NCBI GenBank assembly: GCA_030770545.1
Contig: CM061105.1
Span: 10,151,001 to 10,215,000, forward strand
DNA: 64,000 bases
Direction of reading: 5' to 3'
Origin: Macropodus opercularis
Lineage: Eukaryota > Chordata > Actinopteri > Anabantiformes > Osphronemidae
A model generated the notes under the pieces. That model was not told the DNA's origin, did not search any database, and saw nothing but the letters and a program-made list of their open reading frames with translations. Of the stretch, positions 12,581 to 23,700 are shown one piece after another (the stretch's first letter is position 1; each line of letters begins with the position of its first letter). The translations under genes and the position numbers were made by a program.

Positions 12581-14231
12581 ATGGCTACTGAACCAAGAGG
12601 GCATTGTTTCTCTCCAGCGGGGCTTCATAATTGAACGTTCACATTTATGCACTCATACAAATGGATACTAAAAGTAGAAGTGAAGCGCATAAACATGTTC
12701 CACACTCGAATTGTCCGGGGGTAAAACCGAAACTCCGGATTTATGGCATTAGGTGTCGTGACGCGACTTCTATGTTCTGGACACATTTTATGTGGACATG
12801 CAAACGATAATTACACACGTACTGATTGGATGTTTTGCTACAGGAGGTGCAAACTCCAGTCATCCTGCATCAGGTTGACTGTTTCTTAAGCACATGTGTG
12901 TGTGAGTAAAGCGGGGAAGAGAAAAGACAGCGGGCAGCAGGGACAAACCCGTCAGCCACTCAGATCACATCAGGTCTGTCGGGACACATTGGAGCACAGC
13001 GAGCCTGATGGGATATGCCCCCCAGGGGTGCGAAGCAGGCCAGATGACATACAGACACAGGGGCAGGCGAGGAAGGAAGGAGGAATAAAAGATGGCACAT
13101 CCTCTCTTTAGTCCACAATATGTTCCAAAAACATGCATTTGTTTATGAATAGTAACTCTGACTACATTCTGTAGCAATTACAGCGTAACAGCATGCCACC
13201 AAAAAACACAAGCTTCAATGCAATCCCACATAGTGAAGAGCCCTTACGTGACACAGACACATGCACTGGCATAAACATGTAGCCGCACGGATCTCACACC
13301 AGATAACCTACATCTCAAGCAACATGGCACATATGCTAATGGGAAACATGAAGGCATGATGTTTATGAGCTTCACACGATGCATATGCCTCTCCGTGTGT
13401 TTGTAAGAAGCACAGACACGCTTGGGTACATATGTCTGCAGGGGCAAAATGGGAAATAGACACTTCTCTTCATGGCTGTTCTTTAATTGGGGCATTTATT
13501 GTTTTGTGGTGGTGTTTACTTCATTAAATTAAGGCACATTTCAGAAATGCAGCGTGGTTCAAGGTTTATATAAGCAAAATTATGCTTTCAGCCATTAAGT
13601 TGCAAATTAACATATCTTTATGACTGTGGGATATGCCAGTTGAAGATGCTTTTACATTTTCACACTAATCAACTTGACTTTAACATGTTGGATTTCAGTT
13701 TGATTTGCTTTCATCACAAATATTGTTTCCCCCCTTGGCTGTGTGTGTCTGCACGTGTATTTGAGCGGAGCTGTGTTGGTGTGTGCGTGCAAGTGAGCGT
13801 GCGTGCCGCTGTGTTTCTGTTAGCTGTCCATGGCACCTTAATGTCAGCCCGACTGTTCTTTCTTAAGAAACAGGAAGATGCGTCTAAGAGGAGGGGGCTG
13901 TTGCAAGGACAAAATGAACTAATGTTGAATATTCCGTATTGGTTTTACTGTAATTCTTTTCTAATTCTTAGTTTATTCAATTTCATCTCCTTGAGGCTGG
14001 TAGGTATGGAAATGAGGTCTGTTCTTTTTTCTTTTTTTGCCTGTGTAAATTGCAGCTATCACCTCAAGCCTTTTGAACAAGATTACCCAGATGGCCTTGC
14101 GTGGTGCGCCTGAAGTTTTATTTTCCTCCTTTGCCTGCTTTTCCTTCTAGGCTGCAGGGGAAAGGAGAGGGAACTGGGAAGCCTCCTGAAGGCTTTGGGC
14201 GAGGCCAGGAGGCAGCAGCTGTGGCAAAGAG

Positions 14232-14286
14232 AGATCAGGGGAAGGAGAAGAAGAAGAAGTAGAAGAAGCAGAAAAAGAAAAAGAGC
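14232..14286. repeat. GAA/GA purine tract
   Basis: A + strand purine run built from GAA and AAAAAG units. It explains the Lys/Arg-rich ORF on the + strand and the Leu/Ser-rich ORFs on the - strand in this place. Confidence 0.8.
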
Positions 14287-17200
14287 GAATTGGGGAGGGA
14301 GCGCTGGGAGGTTGATGAGACTGGTGCAGGGGGGCGTTGTTGTGTATGTGTGTGTGAAGGCAGGGGCACTGAAATCTAAAGCTGCACACACCAGCCATTG
14401 TGAACCTGGCTCGGGCGTCAAGGGGACTGGAGTAACCCTCAGAGTGCTCAAAGAGGGGGCTGGTGGCGAGGGTATCCACGGGGACAGGGACGGGAAGACG
14501 CGCGTGAACATATGTTTGCAGCGTGGTGTTGTTTACAGATACAGCGAAGTGTGTCCCAGTGTAAACATGGCATTAGCACATCGCCGGTCGCATTAGCAAT
14601 ACTTACTATTCAAACTGCCAGAATCACACCCTTAAATGTCACGATTAAGTGAAAAGCGTGATAAATAGCAACCTCCTGCCCAGGTGATCATTGTTGTGCG
14701 AGTGCTGGGATTTGTCACTGGGTTTCCACTCACCGTGCCCTGGACATAATCTGCTGCTGGTTTTCAGCCCTGAGGTAGAATATGATTTTAATACATTAAG
14801 TTGAAGCTGAGATAGAGAATTATGCAGAGTTAGAGTGTTCACCTGTTTATTATTCTAACATGCAACATCCTCCATCCACACTAATCTCCAAAAGAACACA
14901 CCCAACTCCCAGATTGCTGATCTTGGCTCGGGGCAAAAGTGAAAGGAGATTCTCACCTGAGATAAGGTGGGGAGAGGAGTGAGAGGAGGAGGAGGAGGAG
15001 CGTGTATCACTTAGAATATACTTAGAAAAATATTACACTGGGGGAAAAGCTGATGGGAGACAGTAATGTTCTGATCTTACTTCAGACCCATTGGACATGT
15101 GTAAAGTGCTGTTTATTTGAGTACAGCTGGTCATGCTAGTGACATAACAAAACAAAAACAGGAGTGTAGCCCGTTGTCAGCCTTTTCCTTGTGTTTAAGT
15201 GTGTCCGTCCCCATTACTTCAGCGTTTCAGATGGCGTTGCCAATGAGTCAAAGGCCGGCTATCACTGTTTGTTTTCACTCCCTCCATTTGTTTGTTTTGT
15301 TAAGGTTTTGCTTTCCATCATAATGAATCACTTTTTTTCATCTTGTTCTTATTTATTCTCATAGCTGGAGGTAGAATGAGGTGGTTGATGAGGGGCTGAA
15401 ATGAACTGAGCCTTAGCCTTAGCCCGGGGGCTGGCGCATATCTTAGCATAAGTGATGGCCAACCAGAGGGCTAGAGCCTGGCTGAGAGCGCCCTCAGGAC
15501 AGCAACTCTGACAGATCATGTATTTATAGGTCTGTTGAAAGACCTCTATTGTGTCCCACATAGCCTCAGAGCACATCTGTCCTCTGTATTATAATAAAGC
15601 CGCTGGCCTTACCGCTATGATGGATGGGTGGCCCTCGAATGGCGAGCTCCAGAATCATTAGAGCACTCCTAACATGAAGGTCTACCCATGTGAAAAGCTG
15701 GCGCAGGGAGGGGTGCCTACCGGTGAGCAATACAGTACAGTTGAGACCTTTTAATCAAGGCCAGCTAGCACTTATTAATTCTCAACCAAGAAAGGAGGGA
15801 GGAGAAAGAAAAGGCGTAAGGGAGGGGGTGCGTTTGCTGATGTTTTTGCCAAAGGATACATTTGCAATTATCTCAGTGGGTTAAAACGCCCTCCAGGCTT
15901 TTTCAGCACAGGTTCAAAAGTGGCACCTATAGCACTTACAGGCAGCTTCACTGGTCAGATTTTATTGCCACTGAAACGTTCACCCGAGCCAGCATTCCAT
16001 CACACCTCCACCGAGCCATATAGATCCAGCGCCGAATGTGCACAGCACGTGTTTGTGTATTAGCAGAATTTCGGTGAAACTATACAAAAATTAGAGAGGA
16101 AAAGCAGAACTTGCTTGAATACTCTGCAGCCCCCAAAAAACAGCTTGACTTTTCTGTGCCTTAAGCCTCACAAGCAGAGTGGTGTTTGAGCTGTTTCCCA
16201 ATCTCATGTTCTTCTGTTACCTCTGGAGTAGAATATAAATGATTCCCTCTCAGAGTACAGTGTATGCCAAGGGGCCTGCAGCGACCATAGTCCGGTCTAA
16301 AATTCCTCACTGCAAGCGCACCATAACTCAAGGCCCGACTGATAAATAAACAATGGAAAGCACAGCATGTTGTACAGCACTTCCTCAAATCCTCCACTTG
16401 GAGCACTGTCACGTACTGCAGCCCCACCGCCACGAGGTGAGCTTTAGGTCTTTATAAGCTGGAGAAAATGTTGTGCCCCGATTAAGTGTCATGCACATTC
16501 ATAGATCCTTAGAGTTACTTATTGTTACATACACCTTTAATAGATGGAATATGACACACTAGCTCTACTAATATGACTCCCTTTCAATTTGATTTGTTAA
16601 CAACTCCACTAATTTAGCCAACAAGAAAGTGGATTGTGATGAATAGACCTTAGTGAACTTCAGCGAACTGTTTCAAATCATTTTTAAGCTTTGCTGTGAG
16701 CAGCTTGACCGTATCAGATAGACTGTCATGTCATTTAGTACAAACTTTCATGTTGTCCAGAACGTACTGAATATAGTTGTGTCTTCTTTTGGTTGTAAGT
16801 TGTAACCATTAGGGTAATTCCTGAATCCAAGTAGCGATGTGCTAACTGGCTGCCGGCAAGGTTGCTTTTAACAGAAAGCCGGCGTTGCGGAGGTCAGGGA
16901 GAGTCTAACCAAAGATGCTACCGAGCTGCAGTGTGCAAAGTGTTTCCCGTTCCCCAACCTTTCCAGTGTCACCAAAACAATTATATAGTCAGTAAATGAA
17001 AAGGTGGCTGTTGTTGAGTTTTGTGAATCATCTATCACCATTGTTACTCCAAGAAACTGTGCCGCTGCTAAAATTTCTCGTCTGTCTGAGCTGACAAAAC
17101 CACCACAGAGGTTATCAAAGCTTACTGGGTTAAAATCTGTTATACATTAAAAGTGGATTATTACAAGCAGCCTGGAGCTCCTGCGAAACAGAAAACTTGG

Positions 17201-17670
17201 GGGACATTAAGGATTATGTGTTAATGTGGTACCGCTGAGAGAAAAGTAACAAGGATTTCTCTTCTGCATGCAAAATAATGCTTTTCAAACAAGTGTGAGC
17301 CTAAGAACCTGCCTGTACAGGTTCAGAGCTGTAGTTCTTGACTTTCCCCATTTTAAATTAGACTTGAATCTCTACAACTAAAGTAAAGCCACTGTGACAT
17401 ATTATTCTACTAGTGAATGTCCAATTTGAGAGAGTCTCCCACCAGAAATTGTCCATCTCAGAACGTTTAACGCCCCAAAGACTGTGAAGGCATTCATCAC
17501 ACAGATGAACTAATTTTTCCACTAGAAATAATGGCTAGAAATATGTGGCCATTATATTATAATAAAGGTATTTATGAGCCTTCAATCTCACATCCTCACT
17601 ATGAGATATCTTTGAAATTTTGAAATAAGCTCCTGAGGCTGAGGGTGGGGGAGGAGGGGAGGGTGGCAGG

Positions 17671-17723
17671 GAGAGACAGAGAGAGAGACAGAGAGAGAGA
17701 CAGAGAGAGAGACAGAGAGAGAA
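17671..17723. repeat. 12-bp GA minisatellite
   Basis: The C residues at 17677, 17689, 17701 and 17713 are spaced exactly 12 bases apart, so this is a tandem array of a 12-mer (GACAGAGAGAGA) rather than a plain (GA)n run. It sits in a longer purine-rich tract from about 17637. Confidence 0.85.
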
Positions 17724-19768
17724 ATGGCAAGGGAGAGATGTGGGAGTTGTGTTTTGCTTTTTTGCCAAAGGTAACATTTATAATTATCTTGCTGGCATAA
17801 AATGGCCAAGAGGCTTTTTCAATAAAGGTAGGAGGCACCTACAGTACAGAATATTGCCTACAGATCGACACAGAAAGAGAGAAGGACTGCACAGAGAGCA
17901 CGACTGAACCCAGAGTACAAAGTATATCATCTAATAAGTGTATTTAGTAAGGACCTTCATTAGAAATAGCAGCCGCTGCTTACGCTGGGCTGTGGGCCTG
18001 AATGTGAGGGCTGATGATTTGAAGAAGAGGTGAATGAGTCCATCCACTGACCTTCACTGGTGGTGAGTAAGCAGAGCCTGGGGAATGAGAGAAAGATGGC
18101 CACAGACACTTTCTCCAGGCTCCACTCTGCCTTTTGATGACTGGAAATAATCACTAGAGAGAAAGCGAGTGAAAGAGACATGATCACAGACATACTACAG
18201 AAGAGAGGAGGATCTCCAATTACTTTATTCTCCTCAAAACCCCCTTTCCTCTAAAGCACTGGAAGTCACTTTCTTAATACCATTCATCTTTTCTCCAACA
18301 GCTTGTGTCCTGAGAAAAGCATATCTCTAATTCCTTTTCAAGTTAGTCTGAATCCAGGAAGTGAGTGTAGATAGGGCTGGACTGGGTCTCATTATACTCA
18401 GGCTGCCCCACAGGTAGCAAAGTTAAAAATCACACGAGATGCACTAAAAGTGCAGCTGAATTTTAAACTCAACACACATTCTCGCTTACACCAGCCTTGA
18501 CATTTTATTGTAACAAAATATTGACTCTTTTTTGTAGCTATCAGTTGCAAGATTATTTGTATCATTAAAATGGCCTGTCTTATATTAAAGTAATAGTTTT
18601 GATAATATTAAAAATGTGCTTGCTAGTAGACTTAGAAAAGTGACCCATGCTGTTTAATAAATGCAGCCTTTGCTGGTAGGTGTATTTTATTACTTTGCTG
18701 CACAGGCAGGGGAGCTGCTTCCTCCTGTTTTAAGGCTCATGCGCTAAGTTAAGCAGTCGCTGGCTGCAGCATCATCTTTGGTGTAGAGATGTCAGAATGA
18801 TGTTGACTTCTCATTCTGTTCTCAGTAAACAGAAATTAGCAAACGTATATAAGTGTCACTGCTTGTTGTAAATTTGCTTTTTAGTTAGTAGCTTTGTTCT
18901 TTTGACAAAAGATGCAGACTGAGTGTGGATGAATGTATTTTTGCTCCAGCTGTGACATTTTGCCCTCAATTTGCAAATGCTGAGGTGAACTTTTGCCAGC
19001 TGCACTGCTGAAACGAACCTGCTCCGTGAACTCTTGTTAATTTCACAGGCACAGAAAAGTTTGATTTTATGATTGAGAGCACAGCATCGCTGTGTACCAC
19101 TCACAACACAGCTGCACCTCTAGCCTATGAGAATAACAGTCAGTCAAAAGGGAATCTAGGGCAAAGAGGCCTGAAAGGGAGACATATAGCATAAACCACA
19201 GATATCCAAAGAAAGTGGAGATTCTGCCAAAAGGGATGAAGACAAGACGACAGGGCTCCGTGTGGGATTTCACTTTGGATTTTGGCCCTGCAGGGATGTG
19301 TGGAAGCACAACTGACAGGACTTGCGTAGAGAAGTCGGCTCTATTCAATATAACTAAGTAAAGAATGCCCCATGTAGTCACTGATGCACCAGCATAAATC
19401 CTCCAAGGTACAATTTCCTTGGTAACATTAGCTTTACCTCTCTGGTTGTTCAGACGTTTTCCTTCGCTTTACTACTAAACACATTCAGGATGTTGAAATG
19501 TGGGATAGATGCAGTATTGTTACATTTATGGAATTAGTATCTCGTGCAAACCTGGGAAGACTGGGAGGAATGCAGTGGGAAAGTCGACGCTTTCCCTACA
19601 GCGATGTAAAAACGGCGAAGCGACACAATGACACGTTTTGCTCCATTCCTCTTAACTCAAATCTTGGGAGCGTAGGCGGGTCAGTCATCTGAGAAACACT
19701 TTATGCCTACTTCATATCCATATGTGCTACAAGTAAAGACGATCCTGGAGTGGATTGTACAATATGAT

Positions 19769-20627
19769 TTTATTCTGTTCAGTCATGTCTTTGACTTGCT
19801 TTAAAAATATTCCATGTAAAAAACACAAACACATATACAATGAGAAAATATACAGGTCGTGACTCAGAAGAATGTGATGATCCGATTAAATAATTCCCAA
19901 AGTAGCACATAGGGGTTAGTGGTTCATACTCCCCAATGATGGAAATGATGTCATTTACTAAACGATGGATATAGATTGGTCTTTAATGTTAAATTATGGT
20001 GATACTAATGTCAACTATATTTTGTGGCATATTTCAATAAAATACCCTCCATAAAGAAAAACTAACACTTCATTGGTATCACAATATTCAACATGGAGTT
20101 AATAGTAAAAAAAGATGTTTATGACAACTGAGACATTCTGTAAGCAACACGTTAGTGACCTTTTTACAGCGAGGAATAAAAACAGCCAATTTGCCAGTGA
20201 GAGAACAAAATCAAGTCACCGGAGACAAGCTATGCAACGTACTACATCAGCGATAAAAGCCTTTTTTAATTTATATCGGTATAACAGAAGTCATGTTCAA
20301 CCTAATGTAGGCTCCAAGTTTTAAAACCAACTTTTCTTGGGGATCCAGCATATATAAATCCATTTTAAATTGGTTTATCGGGGCTAGACAATCACATATG
20401 TCCTTATCAAATATCTTGTATCTTCTTATGGTAAAAATCTCCTGTTGCACCGCTTTTTTATTCTCTAGATGGTTCTGGAGTTTAAGAAAACAAAAACATT
20501 AACAAGGTGAACAAAAACCAAAACCAAAAAACAGAGTCCACATAGCTCTGCAGCATCAAGCCTTTGGCTGCCACAAAAAAAGAAAAACAAAAGAAAAGTC
20601 TAGCGCCTCCTGCTGCTCAGGAGGATT
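19769..20627 (-). terminator. kctd1: kctd1 3'UTR with candidate poly(A) signals
   Basis: Below the kctd1 stop the - strand is AT-rich and noncoding. Two AATAAA signals on the - strand are good candidates: 20457-20462, giving a 3'UTR of about 170 nt, and 19769-19774, giving about 860 nt. The lack of any other exon and the similar composition across the block make the distal site plausible, but transcript data are needed to choose. Confidence 0.45.
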
Positions 20628-20789
20628 CTAGTCCAGCTGCTCTTGCTTTATCCTGTTTGAATTGGGTCCTCGCTGACCCGTCCTCCTCAGTTCCCTCCTC
20701 AGGACGTACTCGCTAAATTGGGACGAGTCCACGCCTCCGCCGCAGGAGCCTACGATCTCGAAGCCGCGCTGTTGGAGACGCTCTAGAAC
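20628..20789 (-). CDS. kctd1: kctd1 last coding exon and stop
   Basis: This exon encodes 53 residues, beginning VLERLQQRGFEIVGSCGGGV and ending with RIKQEQLD and a TAG at 20630-20628. The stretch RRELRRTGQRGPNSN differs in length and sequence from mammals, while the final SUMO-type motif is kept except that the usual Pro after E is Gln. The acceptor is CTTCAG (20790-20795). Confidence 0.95.
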   Translation of the reverse strand, partial: VLERLQQRGFEIVGSCGGGVDSSQFSEYVLRRELRRTGQRGPNSNRIKQEQLD

Positions 20790-23700
20790 CTGAAGAAGAC
20801 AAAGGAAGGTGTCAGTGCCAGTGCAGGACGTACGGGGAAAAGCATCATTAGCCCTCTGATGACAGGCGGAGCTTACTCATCTCAAATCGTTTTCAGGGGG
20901 TCTGGCAGTCAACATCAACTGTGGTGCTGAAACATTAACACCTAACCTTTTGTTCATCGCAGCAAAACTGAACAGGATGGACTCATCAGAAACTCCACTT
21001 CGCAGAGTTCTGCCGAGCTAACGCTGAGCCTAGCATTGGGAACAGCTTTGGGAATAAGCTGCAGCAACACACGGCCTGTGACGGGAATTTGGACATTCAC
21101 CAGACTCATGAAACCAAGGGCCTCTCATTGTGCCTCGCGTTTCATTGTTTTCTGGTATATATGTGTGGAGCTGTTCCTGATCTTGCAGCCTTGCAGACAT
21201 CTACAGACGTGTCCAGGGGGGCTGTAGGATCACATTCCATCGAAGAGGCCCCAGGGAGCAGTGAGGCTTTCTCTCTGCCACTTGGCTCAGTGTGGGTTGC
21301 TTAGCAAAACCCCCTCTCTCCATTTCTCCCTCTGCCCCCAGGCTCAAGCCTCCGCCAAAACTACAAAGGTCCCCCTACTGCTGGCAGCTCTCTCTGCCCC
21401 CCTTCCTTCTCTCAAAACCCCCGCCCTGCCTCCATTAGCCGCAGATACAGCATCCACCGCCGGCGTGCTTTAATAACCAAACAGGATTATGGGCCCTGCC
21501 TGGGGACAACCTGCCAGGGAGCATGCTCACTCTCTTGCTCGCTCTCCACGACTCACACACTTCAGAGACGGGTTTGTTTGTGTGTGTTTTGGGGAAGGAG
21601 ATAGAGATTCGACTTGCTCACATGGAGACACAGTCCAAATCATTGTGAAATCTTTTCAAATATGCCTCTCCTCCATCATTTATTGAAGGATATCTGAGGA
21701 TTTGGACCATAAATGAATTATTGCAATATCAATATATAATTAGGAAAATTCAATATTGCCAAATATATGCTGAGTATAAAACAACATATTCCAAAATCTA
21801 GTTTTACTGTTGGTGTGAGTGTCAAGAGTGTAAGCTACACAAGGATCACTGGTTTAAATCTGTAGCCTCATGGATCTGCACAAATCCACTATCAGAAACT
21901 CATCTCGTCTTATATTATTTCGATTAGAGTTTGATTGGATCTTTTAGTTTATCAGTGGTGCCAACTTAATATTGAAAGTTTATAGTTTAAAGTTACACTC
22001 ATGACCATAGGATTTAATTGTGAGTGTCTTATATATCAATATGTAGCACATGAGGGCAGTGGAAATAAAGAAAGCAGCTACTTTAGTGTTGAAATGGTGT
22101 ATAAAGGAAACATCACTGCAGCTGACCACTCACCACCAGAGTCAAAGTCAAAATTATTATTCCGATCAGATCAGCGTAAAGTAAAGATAGTGGTAGGTTT
22201 GTCTAATGATGGCTTGCTAAATTGAAGCTTTGATTAAGTCATCAAAGAGCGTATTTTCCTGCAAGGCTGTTCTTGTGATGTGATTAGATTAAAAATAGAT
22301 ATGACATCAAATCGGGCATCAGTAAAGTCTGCAGCATAACAGCAAACGGAGAGAGGTTGAATGAACAAATCAGCACCTCAGCTACTTCCTTGGGCATCCG
22401 GCTGAATGGAAAAATGCAAAAACACTAGTCTCTACACACAATTATGCCTGATCTGGAAACTTGTAATTACCTGGACAGAGTTGAGGTGGCAGTACCCGTT
22501 GAGAGGAAATCGGATAACGTGTGTGGAGTCATGGTTCCAGCCGGCGTTGACAGAGTTACACATGACGTCGCCGATCTCTGGAAACACGTCTTCAATCAGG
22601 GCTTTATCGCCGCTCAGCGTGATCCTCTCGCCCAGGTCAGGTGCCACGCGGACCACCAGGCACTCGCAAGGGCGCGAGACCCGGCTCAACTCCTGGTCCT
22701 GGCGCCAGCGCTCCAGCTCGGCGAGCATGGGCTGCAGTTGGAAGTATCGCGCCTCCTCGTACAACAGGCTGTAATCCTGTGGGCAGCAAATTTGATAAAC
22801 GTTAGGCAGGTGAAGTGAACTGTAGAAACCACAATAATGTCTCGTATCTTAAATCTGTTGTTGTTCTCTTCTATTTATGCACTGGACTAGTTCAGTTAGT
22901 AGACTTTCTAGGGCCTTGCGAAGCTTTAAGGTGCTGACCATGCGTCTCTTAATAAATACAGACACAAATGGCCACTGACAGGTAAGAGTAGGAACAGTGT
23001 GTAATGAGGTCAACACTGAAAAGATTTCGTGGATGTCAGTGCGTGTATAGTGTTGAGTAGAATATTCATGATTAAAACGATGAGAAATGTGGATACTATA
23101 CTGAACTGGGGGGACCTGGTGGCCTAAAAACAGTAAATAAGGTTAATGCAAATCAAATGGAAACGACAGGCAACATGGAATAAGCCAAATTCAGCAGAAA
23201 GATACTAAGCAGAGGAGATGTAATGTGACGTGTAACACAGGGTTGTGTGGGGTAGAGGAGCAGATCCTTTACCCACACGACTGCAGGGTCTACACTCCAG
23301 CACATTCCAGCTTTCTCATGCTCTTCTCGAAATCTGCTCAATGCGGCTGTAGCCCCAGCCTGAACTTGAGCCTGTCTTTTGTCTTTGCTTATTTTAGCTG
23401 ACATACTTTCTGCCGATTGAGTCATACTGTGGACAGTCCATCAGATAACGTGGTTATTTATTTTCTCCCAGGGCGAGTTAAATAATTACTGGCTAAATGA
23501 CACATACGAGGAAAACAGAAGGAACGTTAACATGTCGCTTACAGTGAGACTCACACTTGCCGCTACAACATAGGGCGATGGAAATTCTAGCGCATGCTAC
23601 ATGTGGTCAGTGGCGCCAGAGCGTCTTATTTATTTGTGTTGATGAAAGCTTATTGTTTGCCTCGCGTGTTGTATCGTAAAGAGCTTTAATCACGGAGATC

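Larger units (their letters stand above)
7301..19750. other. noncoding interval between psma8 and kctd1, second part
   Basis: This stretch is noncoding as far as I can read it, with simple repeats (CT-rich 7451-7508, GT 8372-8387, poly-C 12328-12339, GT 12559-12580, GAA-rich 14232-14286, GA minisatellite 17671-17723). Several AT-rich blocks with intact homeodomain-type TAATT/ATTA cores (for example 8255-8345 and 10800-11070) look like conserved noncoding elements by composition only. The ORFs of 120-157 codons at 7324-7686, 13640-14113 and 14083-14596 fall on low-complexity sequence and overlap on both strands; I do not call them genes. Confidence 0.55.

Noticed and set aside
13835..13850. 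Half of a REST/NRSF (RE1) element
   Set aside because: Only the CCATGGACAGC half matches on the - strand; the other half has several mismatches.
13640..14113. 157-codon + strand ORF
   Set aside because: It is Phe/Cys/Val-rich through TG-repeat and T-rich sequence, with no recognisable motif and no splice context.
14083..14596. Overlapping ORFs on both strands (110-142 codons)
   Set aside because: All arise from a GAA/GA purine tract that lacks stops on either strand.
22406..22818. Two overlapping + strand ORFs of 122 and 124 codons
   Set aside because: Antisense shadows of kctd1 exon 4, which is conserved at protein level on the - strand.
23153..23425. 90-codon - strand ORF in kctd1 intron 3
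   Set aside because: The conserved exons 3 and 4 join in phase 0 without it, and it has no good acceptor and donor pair.
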